Shown here piece after piece: positions 16,220 to 25,052 of a stretch of 36,832 nucleotides of DNA; within the stretch, counting starts at the first letter, position 1; every line of letters begins with the position of its first letter. The notes under the pieces are model-generated. The model did no database searches, was not told the origin of the DNA, and saw nothing but the letters and a program-made list of their open reading frames with translations. The stretch lies in assembly GCA_002305015.1 (NCBI GenBank), contig DBPW01000018.1:3898-40729 (forward strand), in the 5' to 3' direction. This DNA comes from Bacteroidales bacterium UBA1410 (GTDB lineage: Bacteria > Bacteroidota > Bacteroidia > Bacteroidales > Dysgonomonadaceae). The position numbers and the translations under genes are program-made.

Positions 16220-16243
16220 AATTTAAAAATAATCTACAGTTTT

Positions 16244-16570
16244 TTAGCTCAAAATCCAAAAAAATAAAATAGCCAACAAAAATAGGAGTATAACAATGAG
16301 TAATCCGTTATTGGCGAGAAACGAATTTTTTCCTGCTTCTTCGCGTTCTTTACGGCGTTTCAGGTGTTTGGTCTGAGCTAGAAATTCTCCTCTGATTTCT
16401 TCTGCTTTATTGAGATCTTCTTCGGGAGTTAAAGCGTTCATCTCTTTTTTAATCTCGTGAATGCGTCGATTCAGTTTTTCCACTCGTTCCTCTTCAACGG
16501 GATCGTAAAGGATCGGTTTATAGTTATATTGACGAGGTTTTCGGTTATTATAAAAAAAGAACGTTCCCAT
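16244..16570 (-). CDS. small coiled-coil protein with C-terminal membrane anchor
   Basis: A 108-residue protein of unknown function. It has an aromatic and basic N terminus (GTFFFYNNRKPRQYNYKP) and a highly charged helical region (about 27-80) predicted to form a coiled coil. A single C-terminal hydrophobic helix (about 90-107) ends the protein, so it would be tail-anchored with its bulk in the cytosol. It lies 24 bases upstream of mutL and 71 bases after the OstA-like gene on the same strand. The gene order OstA-like, small protein, MutL seems familiar from other Bacteroidales, supporting a real gene. No catalytic motif is visible. Confidence 0.75.
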   Translation of the reverse strand: MGTFFFYNNRKPRQYNYKPILYDPVEEERVEKLNRRIHEIKKEMNALTPEEDLNKAEEIRGEFLAQTKHLKRRKEREEAGKNSFLANNGLLIVILLFLLAILFFWILS

Positions 16571-16641
16571 AATCTGTGTTTGTTTTGTATTTGTGTGAAT
16601 TTATAAAAATAAACATTATAGCGGCTATCATTCGCCGTTTA

Positions 16642-18270
16642 TCAAAGATTTTCTTCTCTCACGAATCGACGTGGAGGTTGGACGATTTCAGAAACTTTTC
16701 GTTCGGTTTTTCTGAATATATCGTCTTTATTTATAGGTCGCAGGTAGTCCATCCAAACAAATCCTTTTAGGGCTTTATCTTCAGGAGCAGCTTGGCTTAG
16801 CGGAATAGTTACCCCTTTTGTGGCTGACCATAATTTTAGTTTTTCGAGTTTATTGTCTACGATATCCATTGACAAGAAGGGACTTTCCGTTTTGTTGACA
16901 CCGATAATGGTACTGTCTTTTTCCATTAAGTAATATAACGATTCGGCACTCCCTTCTACTAATACGTGACGTATTTCACCGTCGAGGAACGAAACGGTCA
17001 TATTGCGTCCTTTTAACTGATTATACTGATCTTCTATTGGCCTTTTTTGAATAGTGAAAGCATAATATCTGACAAAAGCTTTTTCGATGGTGCTGTCATT
17101 TAAAAGTATATCGATGCGATCGCCCAGTATCTGATTATCTTCGTTCCAGATTACCGGATCTTTTTTCAGGTATATCGTCGAATCTTTCGAAACATAATGC
17201 ATAGTATCGCAAATTCCCTGTAAATCAATCCGGTAGAATCGTGCATTTGGATATGCTTTCATTTCTTTTCCCAGCGAATCGGTAATCATTTTCAGTGTAT
17301 CGGCATGGATATAAAGGCTGTCTTTTTGTGAATATTCTATAGCATATGCGGAGTCGGTTGCCAATGCAAATTCCGTTTTTTCGTTATAATATCCGTAATT
17401 GCCCTTGAGGATAACTTTTTTAACCGTATCCTGAAGAAACATATGCCCATAAACTTTTCCGATGCCGGTATTTCTATTATAATAAATGGTATCTCCAATA
17501 AGGATCTGGGTACTGTCTTTGCTGATCACCTGAGAACGATTTAGCAGTTGGCAATCATCAGTCGCTGTGTTATACCAACCTCGTGTAGTATAAATATATC
17601 CACTATCCGAAACAAGCGTTGAGGGTCCCAAGATATCAACAATTTTAGTTTCCGTATTATATTTGAGTGTATCCGCATACAAGGTATACTTTTCATTTAC
17701 CAGCTTCACGTTCTCGCTAAACAATGCCTCTTTGCTTGTGGGATTGTACTGTCCCCACGTTGATGTCAATTCGTTTTCGTCGTCAACAAGCATTCCGCCG
17801 TCAAAATAATAGCCGAGATTTTTCAAACGATCGTAATCCAGGCTATCGGTAAAAAGGGTTGCACGCTGGTCCTCCATCCGTACGTTATAACGCAGGCGAG
17901 CCAGTTTTCGGTTTCCATCATAATGAAGATAATCCCCATAGACAAAGATAGTATCGCCTTGCTCCATCCGGACATTGCTGAATGCTTCAAAAATATTATC
18001 CCGCTCATACCAATAGGCACTGTCGCAATACATATAGGCACCTTCGTGGTACAGTATAACGCTGTCTTTAAGAATTTGTGCATTGAAATTTTGCCTTTTG
18101 TACAATAGGTCTGCTTGTTTGAGTTCAATGATTTTTATATTTTTATCGGCTAACGATACTGGGGGAGGCTGTTGGGCATATATACCTACAACAAGGGCAA
18201 AAAGTACACCTATTGCTGCAAAAAATATATTCCCGGAATAGTTATTTGAATCTTTTTTTTGTTGTTTCAT
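16642..18270 (-). CDS. OstA-like (LptA/LptD N-domain type) envelope protein
   Basis: A 542-residue exported protein made of repeated beta-strand units of the OstA/LptA fold, the fold that forms the lipopolysaccharide bridge across the periplasm. A signal or anchor helix occupies about residues 14-32, ending at YAQQ. The following sequence is rich in short alternating segments such as YCDSAYWYERDN, YGDYLHYDGNRK and YADTLKYNTETK that recur every 20-25 residues. It lacks the large C-terminal barrel of LptD. It follows the PpiC-type chaperone gene after 25 bases, consistent with a joint role in outer-membrane assembly; LPS handling itself is inferred. Confidence 0.85.
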   Translation of the reverse strand: MKQQKKDSNNYSGNIFFAAIGVLFALVVGIYAQQPPPVSLADKNIKIIELKQADLLYKRQNFNAQILKDSVILYHEGAYMYCDSAYWYERDNIFEAFSNVRMEQGDTIFVYGDYLHYDGNRKLARLRYNVRMEDQRATLFTDSLDYDRLKNLGYYFDGGMLVDDENELTSTWGQYNPTSKEALFSENVKLVNEKYTLYADTLKYNTETKIVDILGPSTLVSDSGYIYTTRGWYNTATDDCQLLNRSQVISKDSTQILIGDTIYYNRNTGIGKVYGHMFLQDTVKKVILKGNYGYYNEKTEFALATDSAYAIEYSQKDSLYIHADTLKMITDSLGKEMKAYPNARFYRIDLQGICDTMHYVSKDSTIYLKKDPVIWNEDNQILGDRIDILLNDSTIEKAFVRYYAFTIQKRPIEDQYNQLKGRNMTVSFLDGEIRHVLVEGSAESLYYLMEKDSTIIGVNKTESPFLSMDIVDNKLEKLKLWSATKGVTIPLSQAAPEDKALKGFVWMDYLRPINKDDIFRKTERKVSEIVQPPRRFVREENL

Positions 18271-18295
18271 TATTAATGAAAGAGCTGAAACCTTA

Positions 18296-19663
18296 TTATT
18301 TTATCCATCCGGGATATTTGAACTCACAATTTTTCCACGCGGGGTCAATCCTTACATAGGTATTTTTTATTTTTTCGCGCAGCCATTGGTCTATCATTTC
18401 TTGTCTACGGGCATTTTCAGCCATTGTTTTTATGATCTGATAGTCGTTGTTGAGATTGGCTTTATGTCCTTCGATACGGTTAGTTATTTTTACCATTGCT
18501 GCAACTTGTTTTCCGTTTTTATCGAGCATGATAAAGGGTTCTGATATTTCACCAACCTTCATATTGCCAATTACATTAGCAATATCTTGATTGAGCTCAT
18601 TTAATTGAAACCGGGGAGTACCGTAATAACTGCTCTGACGGTTGGAATTTACCATAATACCCTTGTTGTTTCGGGTGTCTTTATCCGCCGACAAAAATGT
18701 AGCAGCTTCTTCAAATGTGAATTTCTTTTCTTCAATTGCCGTTTTAACCGAGTCGAGCCGAGTAAGTGCTTTATCTAATTCTTCTTTTGGAACTTTAGGT
18801 TTTAACAAAATATGCCTAAAATTGGCTCTATCTCCTCTTCTTTCAATAAGTTGAATAATATGAAATCCGTATTCTGTTTCCACAATGTTTGAAACTTTAT
18901 TCGGATCATTTAAGGCGAATGCCACATTTGCAAATTCAGGAACAAACGATGTTCGATCCGAAAAGCCTAATTCACCACCTCGTACAGCTGATGTAGGGTC
19001 TTCGGAGTAAAGCAGTGCCAAGGTCGAAAAACTGGCTTTTCCACTGGTTATTTGTTCGGTGAAATCGCGGAGCCGGGCTTTCACTGCATCAATTTCACTC
19101 AGCGGGATCGTCGGATTTGCCGTAATAATCTGCACTTCTACAGTAGTGGGAATGAAGGGAATACTATCTTGTGGAAGTTTATTGTAGAATTTCCTTATTT
19201 CCGACGGAGTTAGTGTGATTTGGCCAAATCGCTTTTGCTGAACACCTTGTATGAGTTGCCCCTCTCGCACCATTCTTCTTGTATCCTCGCGAAGGGTACT
19301 CATGTCTTTCTGAAAATATTCTTCAACCTTCTCTGCTGAACCAATATTAGCTATGTACTCATTTATATAAAGCTCGGCTATCCGATTTACTTCTCCCTCT
19401 TCCACTTTAATGCTGTCTAATTTGGCTTGATCGAGGAACAATTTGTTTACAGCTAATTGTTCCGGAATAAAACAATACGGATCGCCTTCGATTCGTTGAT
19501 TTTGCATCAACATTTCTTTGCGATATTCTTCAACTTCCGATTTTAGGATAGCCTCGTCACCTACTACCCATACAATTTCGTCGATAATGTTATTTTGTGA
19601 AATGATAGGGTGGGTATTTAATAATGTAATAAATAAAAAAAGTATCTGTATCCATTTTTTCAT
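18296..19663 (-). CDS. periplasmic peptidyl-prolyl isomerase, SurA/PpiC type
   Basis: Exported folding chaperone of 455 residues. The signal peptide is MKKWIQILFLFITLLNTHPI and the following ISQ. A SurA-like N-terminal helical domain (VWVVGDEAILKSEVEEYRKE and onward) is followed by two parvulin domains. The first is well conserved (LYSEDPTSAVRGGELGF, then TEYGFHIIQL). The second is more divergent, but begins with FRHILLKPKVPKEELDKA. The ATG at 19663 is chosen because a consensus promoter lies directly above it and a GGGAG sequence precedes it; the longer frame starts with TTG inside the promoter. It heads the operon with the OstA-like gene, the small anchored protein and mutL. Confidence 0.92.
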   Translation of the reverse strand: MKKWIQILFLFITLLNTHPIISQNNIIDEIVWVVGDEAILKSEVEEYRKEMLMQNQRIEGDPYCFIPEQLAVNKLFLDQAKLDSIKVEEGEVNRIAELYINEYIANIGSAEKVEEYFQKDMSTLREDTRRMVREGQLIQGVQQKRFGQITLTPSEIRKFYNKLPQDSIPFIPTTVEVQIITANPTIPLSEIDAVKARLRDFTEQITSGKASFSTLALLYSEDPTSAVRGGELGFSDRTSFVPEFANVAFALNDPNKVSNIVETEYGFHIIQLIERRGDRANFRHILLKPKVPKEELDKALTRLDSVKTAIEEKKFTFEEAATFLSADKDTRNNKGIMVNSNRQSSYYGTPRFQLNELNQDIANVIGNMKVGEISEPFIMLDKNGKQVAAMVKITNRIEGHKANLNNDYQIIKTMAENARRQEMIDQWLREKIKNTYVRIDPAWKNCEFKYPGWIK

Positions 19664-19689
19664 AGAAATTTCTCCCTTTAAAATCAATG

Positions 19690-19721
19690 TAAAAATAGAG
19701 ATAAAATCATTAATAACCAAA
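19690..19721 (-). promoter_or_regulatory. promoter of the ppiC-ostA-mutL operon
   Basis: Read on the minus strand: TTTG (19721-19718), 20 bases, then TATTTTTA (19697-19690). Transcription would start near 19683, giving a leader of about 20 bases to the ATG at 19663. Confidence 0.65.
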
Positions 19722-19772
19722 TCGTTCTATGGTTAAAGTAATTTATAAAGTAATGCAAAGTCTAAAAAATTT

Positions 19773-20213
19773 TTATGATTCGATTGGGTCTGGCAATTTT
19801 TTATTTTTAATAAGGAATATAATCATGAGTATAGCTGCCAGGGACGAAGATAGCCGGCTATTATGCCGGCCGGTGGTAACATAATGCCCAAGACACTGAG
19901 ATAAAGGCCAAAACCTGTTCCTTTCATTTCTATTGAAACAAGATCGGAAACCAATGCTTTCTGACAGGTATCGGTAAGGGCGCTATAAAAATACGAACGT
20001 CATTAAAAAAGCCAAACATAAAGTATATCAGTGAATAAACCTTGAAACCAAGTGTAATGAGTTTCCCTCTTTCGATACGGTCTGATCATTTACCAATGGG
20101 TATTGCAAGAAAAACCGAAACCGTATTGAATATCCTATAAATGAGTGGGATAAAGGAGGAATTGATGTCGGTTTCAGGTGATAAATTCATTTCCGGGGCT
20201 GACATGTAACGGG
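19773..20213 (-). pseudogene. remnant of an MFS transporter gene
   Basis: Minus-strand conceptual translation gives broken pieces of the C-terminal half of a major facilitator transporter. From the ATG at 20190 it reads to IPLIYRIFNTVSVFLAIPIGK and then a TGA at 20088-20086. Next comes SDRIERGKLITLGFKVYS, restoring the typical GKLSDR loop with Leu changed to stop. After a frame change and a small gap near 19980-20000 it resumes as ALTDTCQKALVSDLV, then GTGFGLYLSVLGIMLPPAG. Near 19845 another gap and frame change lead to AAILMIIFLIKNKKLPDPIE and a final stop at 19773. The N-terminal half is absent; the remnant abuts the ppdK stop codon. It cannot make a working transporter. Confidence 0.85.
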
Positions 20214-22955
20214 CTATTCTTCCTCAATGGCGGCTTGTGCTGCTGCTAATCGGGCTATGGGTACACGATAAGGTGAACAGGAAACATAATCTAATCCCAC
20301 TTTGTGGCAAAATTTAACAGAGGAAGGTTCCCCCCCGTGTTCGCCGCAAATACCGCATTTGAGGTCAGGACGTACTTCCCGTCCACGTTTAACCGCTATT
20401 TCTATGAGTTGGCCTACACCAATCTGATCGAGTGAGACAAAAGGATCTTGTTTCAGTATACCTTTATCGAGGTACATGGGCAGAAACTTACCTGCATCGT
20501 CGCGACTATACCCGAAAGTCATTTGAGTGAGGTCATTAGTTCCGAAAGAGAAAAATTCGGCACTTCTCGCTATTTTGAATGCAGTGAGAGCTGCGCGAGG
20601 CACTTCGATCATGGTACCTACTTTGTAACCGACAGATTCACCTTTTTCTTCAAAGATTTTTTTTGCAGTACGATCGATAACTTCTTTTTGAGCTTCAAAT
20701 TCACTTACGATACTGGTGAGCGGGACCATGATTTCAGGGATTACCTCAATACCTTTTTTCTTTACTTCCAAGGCAGCTTCCAGAATGGCGCGTGTTTGCA
20801 TTTCGGTTATTTCGGGATAAAGACTGCCAAGGCGGCAGCCGCGCAAGCCCAACATTGGATTTGTTTCTATGAGGCTATTAACCCGTTCGCGCACTTCTTC
20901 GTAGGAAAGATTCATCACATCGGCCATTTCACGTTGTCCCACTTCATCGTGGGGAACGAATTCGTGCAATGGGGGATCTAGCAGACGAATAGTAACCGGA
21001 AATCCGTCCATAACTTCAAAAATTCCAATGAAATCATTGCGTTGAATCGGCAACAGTTTAGACAGTGCTTTGCGCCTTCCGAATTCGTTTTTCGCCAGAA
21101 TCATTTCGCGCATGTTTTTGATTTTTTCACCTTCAAAAAACATGTGTTCTGTACGGCAAAGTCCGATACCTTGTGCACCAAAACGGCGTCCGATAGCTGC
21201 GTCGCGTGGGGTGTCGGCATTTTGACGAACTTTTAGTCGAGCATATTTATCGGTAAGATCCATCAGTTCGGCAAAATATCCACTGATTTCGGCTTCCTGT
21301 GTTTGTATTTTCCCTATATACACATATCCTGTAGAGCCATCTAGCGAAATCCAGTCTCCTTCTTTTAACGTATGACCTTTTACCGTAAGCGTTTTCTTCT
21401 TGTAGTCGATCACCAAATCGTTGGCTGCCGAAATGCAACATTTTCCCATTCCTCGGGCAACAACCGCTGCATGTGAAGTCATACCGCCTCGTGCGGTAAG
21501 AATTCCTTCTGCAATATTCATGCCACGAAGGTCTTCAGGTGATGTTTCTATGCGACAAAGAATCACTTTTTTCCCTTCTTTGTGCCATGCTTCTGCTTCG
21601 TCGGCATGGAAAACAATTTGCCCGGTTGCAGCGCCGGGTGAGGCAGGCAAACCACGAGTGAGCACGGTCGCTTTTTTTAGTGCTTCTTTATCGAAGACCG
21701 GATGAAGCAATTCATCGAGCTTTTCGGGTTGACAACGTTTGAGCACCGTTTTTTCATCAATGTATCCCTGATGATGCATATCGATGGCAATTCTCACCAT
21801 AGCGGTACCTGTTCGTTTTCCCGATCGGGTTTGTAATAACCATAATTTACCTTCCTGAATGGTAAATTCAATATCTTGCATGTCTTTGAAATATTCTTCA
21901 AGTTTCTGTTGTATCTCGAAGAGTTCTTTGGCGCATTTCGGCATTGTTTCTTCAAGAGAGGGATATTTTAATGCTCGTTCTTCTTCTGAAATTCCTTGTA
22001 ATTTTGCCCATCGGCGCGAACCTTCGAGAGTAATCTGTAACGGTGTGCGGATACCGGCTACCACATCTTCCCCTTGAGCATTGATCAAATATTCTCCATT
22101 GAAGATATCTTCTCCGGTAGCTGCGTCGCGGGTAAAAGCTACACCTGTGGCTGATGTGTTCCCCATGTTTCCAAAGACCATAGCTTGCACATTTACTGCT
22201 GTACCCCAGTCGTCGGGTATTTTGTTTATTTTTCGGTAGATAATGGCACGTTCGTTGTTCCAACTGTCAAAAACAGCAATAATAGCCCCCCAGAGCTGTT
22301 CCCACGGATCTTCCGGAAAATCCTTTCCGGTATTCTTTTTTACCGCTTCCTTAAATTGAGTGACTAGTGTTTTCAGATCTTCTACTGTTAAGTCTGCATC
22401 TTGCCTAATTCCTTTTGAAGTTTTAAGTTTTTCTATAATCTCTTCAAAAGGATCCATGTCTTCTTTATTTTGTGGTTTCATGCCGAGTACCACGTCGCCG
22501 TACATTTGCACAAAACGGCGGTATGAATCCCATGCGAAACGTTCGTTGTTCCATTTTTTTACGATACCTTCTACAACTTCATCGTTTATCCCCAAATTTA
22601 ATACGGTATCCATCATTCCCGGCATAGAAATACGGGCGCCTGAACGTACCGAGACCAAACACGGATTTATTTTGTCGCCAAACGTTGTCCCCATGATGGA
22701 TTCAATATGTTTTATGCCTTTTTCAACTTCCGGTTTCAAGAGTTCAATGACGCGCTCTTTCCCCAATTCGTTATATTCGGCACATACTTCTGTGGTAATG
22801 GTGAAACCGGGAGGAACGGGGAGTCCGATTAGATTCATTTCGGCTAAATTAGCGCCTTTTCCTCCGAGCAGGTCCTTCATATCGGCACGACCTTCAGCAG
22901 CTCCGTTGCCAAAGGTGTAAATTCTCTTTTTTGTCGGAATATGAGTATTTAACAT
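20214..22955 (-). CDS. ppdK: pyruvate, phosphate dikinase
   Basis: Cytosolic enzyme interconverting pyruvate, ATP and phosphate with phosphoenolpyruvate, AMP and diphosphate. It allows PPi-linked glycolysis or gluconeogenesis in anaerobes. The 913-residue protein has the N-terminal ATP-grasp domain (GGKGANLAEMN from residue 31, and VSVRSGARISMPGMMDT near 101). The swivelling phosphohistidine domain carries His495 in GGMTSHAAV. The PEP-binding barrel carries the catalytic Cys870 in CGEHGGEP. Spacing between the His and the Cys fits characterised PPDKs. It is monocistronic: the decayed MFS gene lies downstream and a -7 element lies about 40 bases upstream of the ATG. Confidence 0.97.
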   Translation of the reverse strand: MLNTHIPTKKRIYTFGNGAAEGRADMKDLLGGKGANLAEMNLIGLPVPPGFTITTEVCAEYNELGKERVIELLKPEVEKGIKHIESIMGTTFGDKINPCLVSVRSGARISMPGMMDTVLNLGINDEVVEGIVKKWNNERFAWDSYRRFVQMYGDVVLGMKPQNKEDMDPFEEIIEKLKTSKGIRQDADLTVEDLKTLVTQFKEAVKKNTGKDFPEDPWEQLWGAIIAVFDSWNNERAIIYRKINKIPDDWGTAVNVQAMVFGNMGNTSATGVAFTRDAATGEDIFNGEYLINAQGEDVVAGIRTPLQITLEGSRRWAKLQGISEEERALKYPSLEETMPKCAKELFEIQQKLEEYFKDMQDIEFTIQEGKLWLLQTRSGKRTGTAMVRIAIDMHHQGYIDEKTVLKRCQPEKLDELLHPVFDKEALKKATVLTRGLPASPGAATGQIVFHADEAEAWHKEGKKVILCRIETSPEDLRGMNIAEGILTARGGMTSHAAVVARGMGKCCISAANDLVIDYKKKTLTVKGHTLKEGDWISLDGSTGYVYIGKIQTQEAEISGYFAELMDLTDKYARLKVRQNADTPRDAAIGRRFGAQGIGLCRTEHMFFEGEKIKNMREMILAKNEFGRRKALSKLLPIQRNDFIGIFEVMDGFPVTIRLLDPPLHEFVPHDEVGQREMADVMNLSYEEVRERVNSLIETNPMLGLRGCRLGSLYPEITEMQTRAILEAALEVKKKGIEVIPEIMVPLTSIVSEFEAQKEVIDRTAKKIFEEKGESVGYKVGTMIEVPRAALTAFKIARSAEFFSFGTNDLTQMTFGYSRDDAGKFLPMYLDKGILKQDPFVSLDQIGVGQLIEIAVKRGREVRPDLKCGICGEHGGEPSSVKFCHKVGLDYVSCSPYRVPIARLAAAQAAIEEE

Positions 22956-22992
22956 ATTGGTCGATTTTATTTATAATGTATTAATCTTTCGG

Positions 22993-23000
22993 CAAAAATA
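22993..23000 (-). promoter_or_regulatory. -7 element of ppdK
   Basis: On the minus strand TATTTTTG fits TAnnTTTG, 38 bases before the ATG at 22955. A TTTTG lies only 13 bases further up, too close for the usual spacing, so the -33 element is uncertain. Confidence 0.5.
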
Positions 23001-23021
23001 ATAAAAAAAGATGCAAAACTA

Positions 23022-23861
23022 TCATTTGTTTGGATCCGGTTTCAGGTGTTGTTTTTTATTAGCTTCCTTGAGGGTTGACGTTTGATTCGTTGGTTCAAAA
23101 TTTTGTCTTTTACTTAATGATATGTTATAAATCTGTATAGTATGGTTAAGATTCATTCTATCTTGTAAATGGATAAATCCGGACAGTTTCTGTAACGTAT
23201 CATTGGGTATATATTTTGATGCGCTAATCGAATAGGATTGGTTTGAGGTCACCTGCTTATTTTTATATATGATGGTGTCGCGATATTCAAGAATAAGCAT
23301 GGATGTAAGCTTTGGTGCGATTTGTTGCGATAGTCCGATGACGTCGAAACGAAAATCAAAATCATTTTGATCTATTTGTTTTGAAATCTCTGTTTCATTC
23401 AGGGCGAAAGAGAAACCGCTTTTAGATCCCATCAGAGCGAAATTGTATATGGGTGGAATATAGGATGGGGATTGATTTTTTCTTTGCTTTTCCTGATCGC
23501 GGGAATACTGTTGCGTTATTTGCTGTTCAATATTTTTTTGTTCGCGCAAAATGCGAGCTTTTATCGAATCGTTAATTTTAAGATAAATATCAATATGGTC
23601 GGCATACCAAGAGAGGGATGTATCCCATTGTGCTTCGGTAACGCCATGCTTGCGAAAAACCTGTTGCATGAATGCCTCTTTTTTTTCGGGAGTATCGAAG
23701 GTTGCATAGTCGTTCTCAATCATGGCTTCAGCAATATAGATATCATACATCAGCTTTTCCATCTCTTTTTTGCTCAGCACTTCTTTTGGCCGGTTGCAAG
23801 AAAAAACGAGTATCCCTGATATAGCAATGAATAGGACGTATGCAATAACCTTATATTTCAT
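23022..23861 (-). CDS. DUF4296 domain lipoprotein
   Basis: A 279-residue protein with a lipoprotein signal: a hydrophobic stretch followed by GILVFSCNRP, with Cys22 as the lipidation site. The DUF4296 domain, known mainly from Bacteroidota, covers about residues 28-120. It contains MEKLMYDIYIAEAMIEND and a later segment with FRKHGVTEAQWDTSLSWYAD. The C-terminal part is polar, without known motifs. Its first 11 bases overlap the end of lspA, whose product would process this very lipoprotein class. Function is unknown. It is the last gene of the ileS cluster. Confidence 0.88.
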   Translation of the reverse strand: MKYKVIAYVLFIAISGILVFSCNRPKEVLSKKEMEKLMYDIYIAEAMIENDYATFDTPEKKEAFMQQVFRKHGVTEAQWDTSLSWYADHIDIYLKINDSIKARILREQKNIEQQITQQYSRDQEKQRKNQSPSYIPPIYNFALMGSKSGFSFALNETEISKQIDQNDFDFRFDVIGLSQQIAPKLTSMLILEYRDTIIYKNKQVTSNQSYSISASKYIPNDTLQKLSGFIHLQDRMNLNHTIQIYNISLSKRQNFEPTNQTSTLKEANKKQHLKPDPNK

Positions 23862-24534
23862 TGTTCAGACCTTTTTCTTTGGCAAGTTTCTTTTGGGTAA
23901 GGATTTCTCTTTCTTTTTTCGATAAAAGAGAGTAAGATAATGTTTTACGGTAAAACAACAACAATAGAATCACGCCAATTGTAATCGAAGCATCGGCGAT
24001 GTTAAAAATAAAACGAAAAAACAACACCTCTTTTCCTCCTATCACAGGTACCCAGTTGGGTATTGTGGTTTCGATAATTGGAAAGTAAAGCATATCTACT
24101 ACTTTTCCATGCAACAATGGTGCATACCCTTCTCCAAAAGGAACAAATGATGCGACATGCCCGGGATAGCTGGCTTCGAAAATAGTGCCGTAGAATACAC
24201 TGTCGATAATGTTTCCTGAAGCACCTGCCAATATAAGAGATATACAAACGATAAATCCTGTTTTATAGTTTTGTTTTATCAGTTTGTTCAAATAAACAAT
24301 GATGGCAATGACAGCAATAATCCGAAAGGCTGAAAGGAATAATTTCCCCACAGCTTCTATTCCGAAAGCCATACCGTTATTTTCCACAAAGTAAATCTTG
24401 AACCCCGGGGCTATATCGATAGATTCATAAAGCCCCATGTGTGTCTTTACCCATATTTTTGTTAGCTGGTCGATCAGAAGAACCAGAAAAACAACCAGTA
24501 TGGCTATAAGGCTTTTGGGTATATTTTTTTTCAT
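23851..24534 (-). CDS. lspA: lipoprotein signal peptidase (signal peptidase II)
   Basis: Inner-membrane aspartyl protease that removes signal peptides from diacylated prolipoproteins. Four hydrophobic segments are seen. The catalytic pair is Asp111 in GASGNIIDS and Asp181 in FNIADASITIG. The early VENNGMAFGI motif (50-59) is also conserved. At 227 residues it is about 60 longer than E. coli LspA. The surplus is mostly a periplasmic insertion between the two aspartates (about 120-170, with GEGYAPLLHGKVVDMLYFP), plus a charged C-terminal tail. Its 3' end overlaps the DUF4296 lipoprotein gene. Confidence 0.95.
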   Translation of the reverse strand: MKKNIPKSLIAILVVFLVLLIDQLTKIWVKTHMGLYESIDIAPGFKIYFVENNGMAFGIEAVGKLFLSAFRIIAVIAIIVYLNKLIKQNYKTGFIVCISLILAGASGNIIDSVFYGTIFEASYPGHVASFVPFGEGYAPLLHGKVVDMLYFPIIETTIPNWVPVIGGKEVLFFRFIFNIADASITIGVILLLLFYRKTLSYSLLSKKEREILTQKKLAKEKGLNNEI

Positions 24535-24630
24535 ATAAAAACCTTTATCTTATAGCTCCATCCCTTTTGCGGAAAGGAAAAATAATTTCTTTTCCACCCC
24601 TATTACCGGGATCGGCATACAAGATGCACA

Positions 24631-25014
24631 TTATTTTTTGTTGGCTGCTTTTTTTGCTTCAATGCTCAGTGTAGCGTGAGGTACGGCACGTAGACGTTCT
24701 TTGGGAATAAGTTTGCCTGTTTCACGGCAAATCCCGTACGTACCGTTCTCAATGCGTATAAGAGCTGCCTGAAGATTTTGGATGAATTTTAATTGGCGTT
24801 GGGCCAATCTGCCTGCCTCTTCTTTCGACAATGTGGATGCCCCTTCTTCCAGAATTTTAAATGTCGGAGAAGTGTCGATGGTATCGTTGCCGTCAGCATT
24901 CATAACTGCTGCTCGCAGTATTTCGTATTCATGTTTTGCCTGTTCGAGTTTTTCGTTTATCAGAATCCGGAATTCTTCCAGTTCCTCTTCTGAATATCTT
25001 GTTTTTTCACTCAT
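24631..25014 (-). CDS. TraR/DksA family protein with degenerate zinc finger
   Basis: A 127-residue DksA-like protein, probably an RNA-polymerase-binding regulator that works through the secondary channel. A helical hairpin (about 10-90) carries DGNDTIDTSP near 41-50, where DksA has its tip acidic residues. The C-terminal zinc-finger region reads GTYGICRETGKLIPKERLRA. Only the first of the four expected cysteines remains (Cys96); the other positions appear to be Thr99, Ser117 and Ala120, so zinc binding is unlikely. It has its own consensus promoter overlapping the ileS stop, and lies between ileS and lspA. Confidence 0.88.
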   Translation of the reverse strand: MSEKTRYSEEELEEFRILINEKLEQAKHEYEILRAAVMNADGNDTIDTSPTFKILEEGASTLSKEEAGRLAQRQLKFIQNLQAALIRIENGTYGICRETGKLIPKERLRAVPHATLSIEAKKAANKK

Positions 25015-25052
25015 ATCTTCTCGTTTTTACTGTTTTTCTTTCTTTTTTGTTC

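Noticed and set aside
19663..19720. Longer start for the PpiC-type protein
   Set aside because: The upstream start is TTG and falls in the promoter -33 box; the ATG at 19663 gives a normal signal peptide.
20448..20981. Long forward open frame (177 codons) opposite ppdK
   Set aside because: It is antisense to conserved PEP-binding-domain codons of ppdK; composition reflects the complement of that gene and no motif is seen.
22360..22920. Forward 186-codon open frame opposite the ppdK N-terminal domain
   Set aside because: Antisense shadow of the conserved ATP-grasp part of ppdK; no promoter and no recognisable domain.
24559..24599. Imperfect inverted repeat in the gap between the DksA-like gene and lspA
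   Set aside because: Arms of about ten bases with a mismatch, purely purine/pyrimidine-rich, no T tract in the gene direction; likely low-complexity sequence, not a terminator.
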